Below are positions 1 through 11,490 of a stretch of 64,000 nt of DNA, one piece after another. The notes below the pieces were generated by a model. It did not search any database and was not told where the DNA came from. It worked only from the letters and a program-made list of their open reading frames with translations. The translations under genes were made by a program, and so were the position numbers. Position 1 is the stretch's first letter. Each line of letters starts with the position of its first letter. Source of the stretch: Pelecanus crispus (taxonomy: Eukaryota; Chordata; Aves; Pelecaniformes; Pelecanidae); NCBI RefSeq assembly GCF_030463565.1, contig NC_134662.1, positions 744,001 through 808,000 on the forward strand. Reading direction: 5' to 3'.

Positions 1-191
1 ATCGAGACCCTCCATGTGACACCCTGTGCATTCACTAATGACAAGAGCACTTTGCCAACCATGTTTTTCCAAAGCTCAAAGGCAGATAGGGTCTAGCATG
101 GGCACACTGACTTCTTGAAGTACTTCTTCACATAGTCGTTATGTGTCATTAAAAGGCTATGGGTTCTTACTGCTGCCTCCTCTCTGTACAG

Positions 192-3100
192 AAGCCCTGG
201 TTTTGGGACCACACCATGTGCTGGCTGAGCTTTCCACAACAGGTGAGCAGGAAGTACATGGAATCACAAGATAATTCATATTGGACGGGGGACCAGGAGG
301 CCTCTTGTCCAATCTCCTGCTCGCAGCACTCAGCTGTGAGATCAGACCACGTTACCCAGGGCTTTCTCCAGTCTAGTTTTGAAAACCTTCAAGGATGGAG
401 ACAGCACAACCTCTCTGAGCAACTCTTTGATTGCCCTCATGATGAAAAAGTTTCTCCTTACATCCACCTCTCTTGTTTCAACTTATGCCTTCTGTCTCTC
501 ATCCTCGCACCATGGCAAACAGCTTGGCTCTGTCTTCTTGACAAGCTCCTTGTAGGTGCTCCATGTGATAGCAGATGGAGAGTATCTGCCCTGAACAGGC
601 ACCTCTTTTCAACGAGTTTCTCTGTAACCCAAGCCTGGCTGGAAGTGGCTCCATGTGTGTGGCCACAAAAGGGACCAGGCAGTCAGGACATCCCTCAACC
701 TCTTGAAGCAGAGATGGAGATGAGAGGCATCCAACCCCCTGCAGAGGGGAGACCCTGGCTTCTCTCAGTCCCTCTGCAGACTGGCCAGGTCTGGTCCTGC
801 CTTTGGATCAGTCTTGACAACAGTGCATCAGGAAACAGTTCAGTCATGGCAACATGAAAATTTAGGCATGACCAATCCCTGCTGTCCCAAATGTGGGTTG
901 AATCAAGGTGCTTTGCGCAGGAAGACCCTACCCCTCTCCCGTCCCCCAGGGCTAGGCAGGGGTGTCATGCTGCCTGTCTCTTGTCTCGCAGCCTCTCCCG
1001 CCTGCACTGGGCTGGTTCTACCTGCTGGAGCACTCCTTCTACTGCTCACTGGTAGCCACCCTGCCCTTCGACGTGAAGAGAAAGGTGAGTGACAGCAGCA
1101 GAACCACAACCCACTGGCTTGGTCAGCCCCCACCATGAGGCTCTGCAGTCCCATTGTCAGCTCCCTGGGGGTGCAAAGGACACATGCTGCTGTGAAGATC
1201 CCTGAAGACATGAAGTCCCTGCAGCTCTCGTATCCCACCATTGCACCTTGTGCTGGGTCCCACTCGTGTGCGGCATGGCCTTCCTGCCTGCTAGGCCAGG
1301 GAAGCACCAGGGGCTGCCAAGGGACAGCCACTGGGTGGATATGGCATCATGGCCCTTTCCAGTTCTGGTCTCAGGTGCTGCCTGAACCAGAGGGCTATGT
1401 CCTCCTGATGGGAGGGAGCTAGGCTGTTGTGATGAGGATCCTGTAGATGAACATATGACTTTTGCAGCATGGCATGGGGTGAACTCCTGGGACCCACAGA
1501 CCCAGCATCCACTGTTGCCCTTGCCTCATTCTGCAGTGGACACTTCACAGAGCTCTACAGATCACTGCACAAGCTGAGATACAACCTCAGCTTCATTTGA
1601 TTGTTTAATTTGGCAATCACATCTCTCTTCAGAAACTTCATGCTTTTCCTCAGAGATGGGCTTCTGCCCAGCTCTCACAAAGCATGCCCTGGGTCCCAGA
1701 GGACCTGCAGAAACACTGTATTAAAATTACCAACACTGCAGTAGTCTTTGTAGATAAGTCGGTTATTGAACACCTGCAATGCTTCCAGAAGAAGCAGGAA
1801 CCCACTGCCTGGCAGTGATCCTCCCTGGGCCAGAGCCAGAGCTGCCCTTCCCAATCCTTCCACAGAGCACTCAGGAGTCATCTCACACCCCAAAGCATTG
1901 CCTTTTTTGCACATACAGATTTCGCCAAGAAGGCATGAACACCCAGCAAGGTCCTCTCTTTACCTGAGGTACGTGAAAAGACATATTTCCCACCTTCAGT
2001 ATCTCCAGCCCATCTCTGTTGCTACCTCTCCATAAGCAGCACAGGGAGATTGAAGAGCTACCTACACTATGGCTAGTGGATAGGACCTGCCCCATGCCAA
2101 GGCAATCTACTGTCATTACAAAAAGCGCTTCAATACACAGTGGAGGAGTCTGGGAGGAAAATATGGGGTGTTAAGAAAGGAACTGTGTAAAGGCAGATCG
2201 ATTCCTGGAAAATTTATTTAAAAAAAAAAAAAAAAAATCTGTCTTCTAGCATGTTTGCACCTATGTGTGCCTCACTGGTATTTATCTGGGTTTCCATAAA
2301 TTTGGCATAAAGATGTTCATTCTTCTTGGGATTGTGCAGGACCTCAGCACAGTGGGGAGAACTGATGCTTTGTGGAGGTGTTTGACATGTCCTTGTGAAG
2401 CAGCACCATCCAGGAACAGGTGCTGCCAGGTCAAGGTAGGCTTGACAAATAATATCTCTTCTCATGCCAGGACTTTAAGGAACAGATCATCTACCACTTT
2501 GCCACCATCACTCTGATCTTTGTCTCCTACTGTGCCAATCTTATACAGTTTGGGATGATAGTCATGCTGGTCCATGATGGCTCTGATTATATTTTAGAGG
2601 TGAGTTACCTTCACCCAGAAGTGCAGATCTGGGCTTGTGTCTGTGGGTAGCACTGGAAACCATGTGCCTTACTACATATGATGCATGTGGATGCAGTGGC
2701 CCACACGACAAGTGGGCCACACGTACGCTCATGCCAGTGCATTTAGGAAGTATCAGATTTACTGCTCTTGGGGAAAAGTAAGCGAGTGCACAGGGACTGG
2801 GACACATCCCCACAAGCCTGGTAACCCTTGCAGGACATGAGAAATCCCTCAGCCCCCTAGAAGGAGAATACAGACACACGGGACATACGGCAATTTGTCT
2901 GTCCACAGCTTGCCAAGATGCTCCATTACATGAAATGGAAGCGGGTCTGTGAAGCAGTCTTTATCGCGTTTGCTGTGGTTTTCATCATCTCCCGGCTTGT
3001 CATTTTCCCATTAATGTGAGTTGGTTTAATGTTCTCTGAACATGGGTTTAATGCACTACTTGAGCTTCCACAGGCTTTTGATGCATGCCAGAGTTTGTGT

Positions 3101-3902
3101 AGGGATCATTGGAAGAAACCTTGTCAGCAGAGGTGCCAGTTCCCTGGCCTGCCTTGCTAATGTAAGCAGGTGACATCTTGGTAGCCTCCGAGTAGATTTA
3201 TGAAGGCTTTGGAGTTCTGTGGCCAGAAAAAAGCCCAGCACAGTGTTGGTGTTATGCCTTCAGCTTATCTTGAACTACCCCTTCATTGAAGCTAAATTAA
3301 GAGAAAAAAGAGTTTTTCTGGAGGAAATGATGGAGCATACTCTCATCAGGTTTGTAGATGATTGTAAAACGAGGAGACTAGTCAATATGCTCACTGGACA
3401 AATATGTGTTGACTTTCAGAGCTTCGACAGTAATAAACTGCACAGGAAAATATGCAGAATAACTATATGTAGAATAAATACTAACTTATTTTCAGAAGGT
3501 CACATTACAAGAACATTATTAGGGTGACAAAAAAAGCATTCAAAAGTTAGGTGAAACCATAACAAAGTCAATCTCTGGCAGTTTAAGTGAACCTTCCAAC
3601 GCAGGGACAATTGCAACACTGGCTTTAAGGACATGATCACGCCTGTTATTTTTATTTTAGCTGTCAGGTTAACACACCAGTGCTGTGAATGAAAACAGGA
3701 CTAGTCCCCTCTAATATATATAGGTTTTGCAGCTCTTTTTAAATGTCTGTCTTTCCTACAGAAAAGAAAACATGCCAGAAGTGACACAGAGGAAAGTGAC
3801 AGGAGCGAAGCAGAGGATCTGGCAAAGAACAAAGAGCAACGCAGGTCTCGCTGCAAAACACCAGGAGCCAGGCAGACTCTTAAAAGCAGGGAGGCTGAAT
3901 AG
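192..3902 (+). CDS. CERS4: Ceramide synthase, CERS4-like, 3' exons (5' part lies outside the window; one exon not found)
   Basis: Ceramide synthases are ER multi-pass enzymes that N-acylate sphingoid bases. Five exons with consensus splice sites are visible: 192-242 (KPWFWD...), 992-1084 (LEHSFYCSL ... FDVKRK), 2471-2599 (DFKEQ ... HDGSDY), 2909-3015 and terminal exon 3762-3902 (acidic RSDTEESD tail, stop TAG). The first four join in frame and cover most of the TLC/Lag1 domain. The LEHSFYCSL and DVKRKDFKEQ stretches resemble CERS4 more than CERS2 or CERS3 from memory, so the paralogue name is likely but not certain. Two oddities: the conserved His-His pair after DFKEQ reads Tyr-His (TAC CAC near 2492), and the exon expected between 3015 and 3762 (end of the TLC domain with the last membrane segment) was not found. 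Joining 3015 directly to 3762 breaks the frame. It could be a decaying gene, an altered paralogue or an assembly defect. Confidence 0.85.
255..650 (-). repeat. Old CR1 LINE fragment in a ceramide synthase intron
   Basis: The + strand text follows the reverse complement of a CR1 3' region. It has an AAGGATGGAGACAGCACAAC block, then a diverged GATGAAAAAGTTTCTCCTT block, and a region matching the LSLEKRRL-coding part. It is much more diverged than the copies at 24, 42 and 58 kb, so it is an older insertion. The boundaries are approximate. Confidence 0.55.
3320..3430 (+). repeat. Possible ancient CR1 reverse transcriptase remnant
   Basis: Around 3338-3410 the + strand reads ...LIRFVDDCKTRRLVNMLTG..., which can be lined up with the FADDTKLGG...L-EGR segment of CR1 reverse transcriptase. 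Only this short stretch matches, so the call is weak. It sits where the missing ceramide synthase exon would be expected. Confidence 0.3.
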
Positions 3903-4094
3903 GACCTGGGAGGAGAGGCCAGACAGGCTCACGGATGGCTTTACAGTAGTCTGCCTGAGGCATCATCCAATGTCTAGATGGAAGTGAATTTCATCGTAGC
4001 ATTTACAAGCAGTTAAGTCACTTTAGGAGATGTTTTCTTCACTTCTCCTGTTGGACTGTTCTTTTACTACTACTCTGATCATTTATGCAAGAAA

Positions 4095-4100
4095 AATAAA
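4095..4100 (+). terminator. Polyadenylation signal of the ceramide synthase gene
   Basis: AATAAA lies about 190 bp after the stop at 3902, in an otherwise non-coding stretch and in the right orientation for the gene's 3' end. The cleavage site itself is inferred. Confidence 0.55.
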
Positions 4101-6598
4101 GGTCTACCAGCCAAAGCCTCACTGTAAACAGGAGAATAGGGGTTGAACAAGCTGCTGCAATTAGTTATGACACCTAACTGTGGTTATCTCAAAACCTTCC
4201 CAAAGGTTCATGAGATAATAAATTACAACTGCTGAAGATTTAACTGACTTGCAATTTCAGAAGATCCTGGCAGTCATTGCCAGCCACCTCATGAAAGGAC
4301 TTGCATGTGAAAGACACTAGCTTAAGTGGCAGATAAGTTTTCAGTTGTATATTATAAAATGGTCAGGCTTTGGGGAAGGATAAACCATTTCGGCAAATGA
4401 GGCCTGGCCAACTGATACAGGCTGTGTTTGCTGTATGAATTATACAAAATAGCTCATGTGTCTAAAAGATTTTGCTAACTGAATGTCTACTCAGGGAGAA
4501 GGCTCCTAAAATTGAAAGCAACTGAAACTCTTCCAAATGCACACTTTTCCACCAGAAATTATAATTTAATCCAAATGGACACTTTCCATAGGGATGTATT
4601 CATTTTGTTGAGGTTTCATTTTCAAAATTGGAAAATAAGAGTGTTACAATACTAACATTTTAATGGGATAGTTTCGGGGTTGGATGACTTCTCGCCTTGT
4701 AATATATTGTATCTGATGTTGATTTGTAGTAGAACATAAAATTTAAAGTCAATGTAAAAATGAATTACACCTAAACCAAAGAGTCTAGTTTACCTGGATT
4801 TTGCATGATGCAGAAGCTTTTTAGAATATCAGATCTTATGTCAGTAGGAAAATCCTCTTAGAAACTTGCTGTAGATCTGACATCACTGCTAACTCAGAGG
4901 CTCAGAAAATGCAGAGGACAGATAAATCTACACATACGATTCTGTCCATGAACAATATACAGAAACCTGCAAATACTGTCTTTAAAATATATTTTCTACT
5001 CAGGCTTGGAGTATGCTTCCAAAGTGCCTGACACATTTTACACAATACTAGGGGAAATTGTTTCTGAGAAATGCAAGGAGGTGGAGAATGAAGGATGGTG
5101 TAACTAAAACACACTGCTGTGAAAAACCATGGTCCATCTCCCACATCTGACCTATGCAAGGCAAAATATAAATAAAGTCAGGAAAGATGTGTGAGAGACC
5201 AGCAGAAGGAACTGAGCCAGCATTCCCTTGAAGGATTTTGACATTCAGATCTGCAGGAAGCAATGCTGAAAGGCAGCCAGCCACCTATCTCTGTGGGACA
5301 CCAGCCTTGAGAAGGATGTCACCTAGCCCCAACTAGTACTTTGCTGGGTGTGCAAGACCCTTCATTAGGATACCTGGTGTAAGTGTTTGCCCAGGAATTA
5401 TTTCAGCCTGTCCATCAAAGATGATGCTTTCTTTTCAAGTCCCGAATGATACACAAGATTCTCAGTTTTTAATTTATATAGCCTCCAGGGCACAAGAGTA
5501 CAACTGGCCATCAAAGTACAGGCCCAGCCTTTCATTGCTGTGAGCCTCATCACGGGGGAAGCACTGACTCTGGTCTCAGCTCATGGAGCTGGCAATGCCA
5601 CAGCCTGACTGGAGGCTGACAGATAGACTAGAGCCAAGGAGTGGAAGCCAGCCCAGATTGAGAGGGCTCCACATTTGCAGGCCTGAGTAGAGTAGGTCCT
5701 ACCATCCTGACATAGTTCTAACAGTGGTAGGGTTGCTTTTAACCAACATGTCTCAGTTTTTAAGGCCTCTCCCATTCTCCAGAAATTATAATCATTCAGC
5801 TCAGGAACTCTCTTTAAGTACATTTTCCTTTCGATGTTGCTGTGTCACATCAAATAACAGACTCTGCTAACATAGATGACAACACTTGTAGTGCAACCTC
5901 CCAGGTCGGACACTGTTGCACTCCCCCCTTCTCGTTGAGTCAAGCAGCCTCGTATGGCAACCATTCTCTCAGCTGCTCCATCCTTGGGAAGCCTCAGCAC
6001 CCTTGGAGATCTATCCCCTACTGCTGTGCTAAGTCCACAGTCCTGCCCATCAAACCCTATTTCTCATACAGAGTCTTTAATTAAGGACACGTGCAGGTCC
6101 CTGCTCCTTGCACCCTCATTTCAGTGCTTTGGGATGGGGATTTTTATTTTGGGTCTACACAGCAATGAACCCAAAGGGGACTAAGGAAACTGAAGCAAGA
6201 CTCTTAGGTGCCCCAGTTTACAAATGGTTATCATCACATACCTGAATGCATAAATCCAGAACAGCCTCCCTCCTTCTGTGGTGCTCCCCAGCCTGGAATA
6301 AAGGTAATTTTAGCCATAATTACATAAGCCAGGAAGCTTGCTTATTTCAGGCTAAAATGATACTGATACTGGGTATGGCTTGACTGCAGTGGTTGTTTGG
6401 GTGGGTTTTTTTTGTTGGGTTTTTTTTTTTTTTGCTCTGTCCTACAGCACTAAGAGCTCATGCATCCTGCTGAAGACACACATTTGATTTATTATTTTAC
6501 TCCTACAACGTTTATCTAACACTGATGCAATGACTTTCCTGTCTCTCCCGGTTGTTCAAAGGACAGAGAGCTACAGAGGTTAAAGGTCAGAGCAGCCC
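4101..6598. other. Intergenic stretch between the ceramide synthase and kelch genes
   Basis: The two genes converge here. No exon with plausible splice sites and no recognisable repeat family was seen. There is a T-rich tract at about 6409-6433. Open frames in this stretch are short and unlike any family I know. Confidence 0.5.
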
Positions 6599-6604
6599 TT
6601 TATT
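6599..6604 (-). terminator. Candidate polyadenylation signal of the kelch gene
   Basis: AATAAA on the - strand (TTTATT on +) about 260 bp past the stop codon of the kelch gene. Other AT-rich candidates exist nearby, so the assignment is tentative. Confidence 0.4.
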
Positions 6605-6862
6605 TGGCATCAACCCTGAGGAGTTTATGTACCATAACAATGCTGACCACTATTTCCAATGATGACCTGCAACCTCTGTGTAGACACAAAGGTTTCACTG
6701 GCTTTTGCTTCAGGTTCATTTGCCAGGTAGAAAAAAAGACAAAGGAACAGATCTATTTTCAAAATTAAAAAAATCTCACAGACCAAACTTGATGCAATCT
6801 AACTCCCATCAACTGTAAAGCACATGCATTTTTCTTTTTGGTTATGCTGGATCTGGCATCAC

Positions 6863-9450
6863 TCATACCCATGTATCAAATCTTCGCACAGAGACACACC
6901 CATGAATAGGAAGGGGGCAAGGGAGTTCATTATCTATGACCTGGCACATATCAATGTATGGATCAAAGAGGACTACAACAGGGAGGGCACTGTTCCCCTT
7001 CCTCTGTCCAAGGAGATAAATTTGTCCATTCACAGTGCTACATCCCATAAAGAACTTCTGGGTCAAGCATTCCTCATCCACCTGGGTCCATTCATCTGTC
7101 TCCACATCAAATCGAAAAGCTCCCCCTCCTATGGTGTACAGAGCACCATTCAGTGATGTGATGCAGAGGTCATACCTGGGAGGGAAGAAACCCTTGATCA
7201 GAATTAATAGAAAGATCTGGCCCCTGAAATACTCAGTGCGACTTTGGTCCTCATATCAGGAGTCCCACTCAACCAGAGAATCACACAAGTGTTGGTGGGA
7301 CAGGACTTCTGGATTTCTCCAGTCCAACCTCTTCTTGGAGCAGGACCAACACTAGAACCTTTCTTCTCCTGCCAGGTCCCAGAAGATTATTTCTTACCTT
7401 GGAAGCGGGGAGAATGATATGACATCCCAGTTGTCCGTCTCTGTGTTCAGCCTTTGCACTCCATCATATACATGTCCATTTTCATCCAGGCCACAGACCA
7501 CATAGATCCTGGTTCCCACACTGACTGCATCTCCTCTCTCCACAGGTTGAGCCATAGGACTCATGCTTTCCCACTCTGACTCCATCAAAGCCATGCGCTC
7601 CACTGCCGGGATTATCCCTTCATCTGTGCTGCCTCCAAGTACATACAGGTAGAGCCCTGCTCCTACTGCACAATGGCTATTGCGGGACTTCTTCATGGCA
7701 GGCCCTTCCAGCCAGCTATTGTCCAAGCAATTGTAGATAAGCACCCAATCCACACTATACCACACAAACTCATCCCGGAAATATCCTCCTGTCACAAAAA
7801 GGAAGCTCCCTGGAAAGACAGCAGAGAAAAGTATCAGTTACATGAAGGCTGAAAATTGCTCCTGAGAACTAGGGTTCTCGTTTCTCCCTGGGCTGTACTG
7901 ATGAGATGCAAGATGAGCAGAGAAGTACTGCTCTTTGTATCAGTTTGCAGTATTTGATAACTCATCTGCACAGATATGCTAGGCCTACAGGATGCAGTAA
8001 GCCCTTCCAAGTCTGTTCCCACTCACGAACAGAATCATGGAAACACTGGTTGGAAAGAACCTCTGGGTATCTCACGGCCAAATTCCCACTTGAAATGGGA
8101 CTATCACGAACACTAAATAAGGGAAGCCATAGGATTGAGCTGTCTCCAAGCATGAGGATTTCACAACATCCATGGGTAAGTTTAACTTAACAGCAACTAT
8201 AAATCAGAAGTCACCATCTGTCAAAACCACATGAAAGACAAGGCCAAAAAAATATGCTACTTAAAGTGAAGTCATTAGACTCACTCCAGATAAGGCTAAT
8301 GTAAGGAGTTCAATAGTTTCTGCTATATGAAAAGAAATATGCAGCCCTGTGTAACATTCTCCCAGGACTAAGGAAAATAAAACCATTCTTTGAATGAATA
8401 TGAATACAAATATGAATGAGGTTTTAGCAACGCTGAACAAGGCAGGAGAAGCAGCTGAACTCACTGCATTTGTGTCTCAGCCTCAAATTCTGTTTGCATT
8501 TGCTCAGTCCCACTTCTCTGTAAGTTACCTACTGCTGCCACTGCATATTGGGTGAAGTTCCTGCGCTGCAGTGGAGAACAAGCTTGCCAGGTCCCTGTTT
8601 TAGGTTGAAAGAGAAATAATTCTTGCTGTTCCTTGTCATGCTTTCCTCCCAGGACATATAAGGTGTCATAGCTCCGACCAGCATAAGGACACAGTTCCAT
8701 ATTTTGCCAGCTGGGTGGAGGACAGCTGTCTAACTTCTTTATTAATCTGGAATAGGTATCTGTCTCTCCAGGGCACTTGCTGCGTTTCACCAAGATATCA
8801 AGGAAGGACAAACTCAGAAAAGTGACCCTGACTTCGCCCACCAAATCCAGAAAGTCTTCCTCTCTCGTTGCTGGGTCCTCCATTATCCACCTCATAATAC
8901 TGTCAAAAACCACATCTTCTCGCAAAACGAAGAGGTCATCGCTTTTTAGGAGCTGCATCAGCATTTCTTTGGGTAGTGCCTTAAATTCTTCCTGGCACAT
9001 CACATCCCCCCAGTGAGTGAGAGCCACATTCATAGCAGATGCATACAGCTCTATAAAGGCAAATTGCTGTGAGTAGGTCATCAGGCCCAGGCAGTTGGAA
9101 ACATGCAGCTCTCTTTCCAGAAATTTCTCACACAACAGTTTCACCTTGTCAAACTGAAAAAAGTCAGCTGTTTCCAGTAAGCTGGTCACATTTTCTTGAC
9201 CTATAAGCACTTGAGCTGTGCGAGTGAACTCAAGTAGTGCCTGAAAAGGCACTGCATCAATCCCTCTGATCACTATGTGGTGTTCAGAGCTCTCTTTTGC
9301 CCCCCCAAAAAACATGGCTTCAAAATAACGACTGTGTACTGAAAGTACCCTACGGCTGACCTGAAAGAGTCTCTCTCCAACCTCAAGAATTGTGTCTGCA
9401 ATCATTTCTGTCTGAGGTCCCAGCTCCTCTGGTTCTTGTGCAGGCTCCAT
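6863..9450 (-). CDS. Kelch-like (KLHL family) BTB-BACK-kelch protein, complete, three coding exons
   Basis: Coding exons are 8529-9450, 7398-7809 and 6863-7175. All have GT-AG junctions and compatible phases, giving 548 aa from the Met at 9450. An in-frame upstream Met at 9507 would add 19 residues. Residues about 18-112 form a BTB fold (EVGERLFQVSRRVLS..., YFEAMF). Residues about 117-220 form a BACK domain (ALPKEMLMQLLKSDDLFVLRE). From about 270 there are kelch blades (TLYVLGG, VTGGYFRDE, LYVLGGSTDE, YVVCGLDE, LYTIGGG). KLHL proteins commonly act as CUL3 ubiquitin ligase substrate adaptors, which is family knowledge and not shown here. I could not assign a specific KLHL number. Frame, length and splice sites look intact. 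Confidence 0.92.
7271..7362 (-). repeat. CR1 3'-end fragment in the last intron of the kelch gene
   Basis: The + strand contains GAATCACAC, then GGACTTCTGGATTTCTCC and AGTCCAACCTCTTC. This is the reverse complement of the diverged avian CR1 3' end (GAATCATAGAAT...GACCTC...AGTCCAACC). Limits are approximate. Confidence 0.5.
8029..8125 (-). repeat. CR1 3'-end fragment in the first intron of the kelch gene
   Basis: The stretch has ACAGAATCATGGAAACACTG, then GGTTGGAAAGAACCTCTGGG and a diverged AATTCCCACTTGAAATGGGA part. That is the same order of blocks as the CR1 3' end in reverse. It is old and short. Confidence 0.5.
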
Positions 9451-9507
9451 GCTTGTTGGGTGCCAGACAGTTAAAATTAACTCAGCCCTTATGCAGCCTT
9501 TACTCAT

Positions 9508-10906
9508 GTGAGGTTTCTGGAAACATTATCCCCCTAGCTAGGATAAATACAAGATAAGCCAATCTTGTCCTAAAAATAGAGTATGTTTTCTACCCTCCTG
9601 CTTTGCTCTTCAGTCCTTCCTGCTGCTTTCAGAGCAGCAATAGCAGGAAAGCTGTAGAACCAAAAAAAAAGCATACTTAATTGGCATCTACCTTAGCCAG
9701 GTAAGACTACAGCGAATCGGGGAGCTGTTAGCTAATAAGCAAAGAGCCTGGACTACAAGGAGGAAAGAAGAGAAACAACCAAAACCTTCCTAAGCACTAA
9801 CTAAATATCAAGAGGTTGTAGAAGAACATTGAACTTGGAAAAAAGTACCCATTACAATACTTTTCACTTCTGCAAATCCAAAACATAGGAAAGCTGGAGA
9901 CTTCCTGGGAAAAAACAATGATTTCCCAAAGCCACATCCTTCAATCAGTTCAAGTTTAGTATCAAATTCCAGATCGCTTGCAGTATTTAGTACATATTTA
10001 ACTTTATACTTTAGTAAGAGATGGGGGGAAGGAATGAGTCCCCATTCAAACCCAGACGGCTGTCACGGTCATCCTCAAACTCAATGCACTAAATAAATAC
10101 AGTCACAGTACAAGCAACAGCTCACTGATTCCACATCGTGAATTTTTCCAAAGTGTATAGACCAAGCCATTAAGTGGAGAGATTTGCATAGTGACTTTGA
10201 ACAAGTGCTCCTTATCCCAAAGAGCCCATCCCAGCAACACTCAGTCCCGTTGGAATTCAGCAAGCAGAAGAGTGCTGTCTGGATCAAGAGCACAAGAGCA
10301 CCTTTTTTTTTGCTGGAGGCTCCCTGCTGCATTTCTGGAAGAGGTTTCTGCAAAACTGCTGTTACAAATGGTTTTATAAAGAGTCACATTTAGGAATGAA
10401 TCCAATAGAAAAGCACATACACATTTAAAGTTCAGTTATCATTTTCATATTCTTATTTTCAGGTACTTGACTCCCAAATATAACCCCGAAGTCTGCACTG
10501 CAGAAAAGCACAGCCACGTATCTTGCAACAAAGACTGAGCAACCTATTAACTGAGCAGGAAATGCTGGAAACATGCCCCTTTCCAGAGTTTATGCACTTG
10601 ACACATGACTTCAGGCAGATCTCTCTGTACCCTCCGCATCTAGAGCCTGGAACCCACTCAAGAGAGCTTCAACAGGTCTGTTTCTGACGCTACACTTGGA
10701 AAACAAGAGAGTGCAGAGATGGTGCAGCATGTTATTGGTGCCAACAACCAGCAATCTCTCTCCCACCTAATGGACAGTTCAAGACTCCACTCAGGCTAAT
10801 GGCAAGCAAATTCTGCCTCAAGCACTCTAAATAAGGAGTCTCTTTGGAATTGTGCAATTGCATGAAGAACAAGTTTTGTAGTGTGAGAAAAAAATTATGT
10901 TGGAAG
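9508..10906. other. Region upstream of the kelch gene
   Basis: It should contain the kelch gene's 5' UTR and promoter (- strand), but no CpG-rich island, TATA motif or further exon could be singled out. There is no recognisable repeat before the LTR that starts at 10907. Confidence 0.4.
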
Positions 10907-10960
10907 TGTTGTCCAAAACTGATGCTGCTATAGATGTCCATTGTAAGGCCGTACCCTAAC

Positions 10961-11066
10961 TATGCTTTTGTTTAGTGAACAGATTGTCTGAGAGCAGTCA
11001 GCGTACCAGGTTTAAGGCTTTTATACAATATGCTTTTGTTTAAGTTAAGAGATTGTCTGAGAGTAG
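10961..11066 (+). repeat. Two-copy direct repeat in the U3 region of the solo LTR
   Basis: Copies at about 10961-10997 and 11029-11066 share TATGCTTTTGTTTA and AGATTGTCTGAGAG, with a period of 68 bp. Duplicated enhancer-like blocks are common in retroviral U3 regions. Confidence 0.75.
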
Positions 11067-11328
11067 AAGCCTAGGTGAGGTATTACCGACTTGATCAGTA
11101 AACCACAAGAAGTTACATAAAGACCTGCCAAGAAGGAAATTAGGGGAAAGATAACTCCGGCAGGGGGAGATCACGACCACCAACTCATGAGCACCCAACT
11201 GCAATTACACTCCAGACTCAATTGAGGGACAACTGAGCATGCGCATTAATTTAAATAGTAGGCAAAAAAGTTTTAACCAATCATAGCACTGCATATGTAT
11301 TAGGGAATTAAATATGGTAATGAATGTG

Positions 11329-11336
11329 TATAAATA
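11329..11336 (+). promoter_or_regulatory. TATA box of the solo LTR
   Basis: TATAAATA lies about 74 bp before the LTR's AATAAA (11410-11415), the usual order of promoter and poly(A) signal in a retroviral LTR. Activity is not known. Confidence 0.55.
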
Positions 11337-11490
11337 GAGGCTGACTTGATGATTCAGTGTGCTAGCTTTGTGGAATTACCACCTAGCACCCATCTCTGTG
11401 CAAAAATGAAATAAAACAATAACTTGTCTCAGTGTGTGAAGATTGGCTTATTGCACACCAGGTAAAAATCCCTACTTGGGACAACAGAAG

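Larger units (their letters stand above)
10907..11486 (+). mobile_element. Solo LTR of an endogenous retrovirus (580 bp, 4-bp target duplication)
   Basis: The element starts TGTTGTCC and ends GGACAACA, an 8-bp perfect terminal inverted repeat. It is flanked by GAAG at 10903-10906 and GAAG at 11487-11490. Inside are a TATA box (TATAAATA, 11329-11336), AATAAA (11410-11415) and a repeated U3 block. A 4-bp duplication is typical of gammaretrovirus-like (class I) elements. No internal viral genes remain on either side, so this is the single LTR left by LTR-LTR recombination. The family was not identified. Confidence 0.85.

Noticed and set aside
159-857. Long + strand open frame of 232 codons
   Set aside because: Only 192-242 is a true ceramide synthase exon. 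The rest runs through the splice donor into intron and an old CR1 fragment.
3219-3527. 102-codon frame, considered as the missing ceramide synthase exon
   Set aside because: Does not have the hydrophobic, aromatic-rich content of the last TLC segments. It contains a CR1-like FVDD piece instead.
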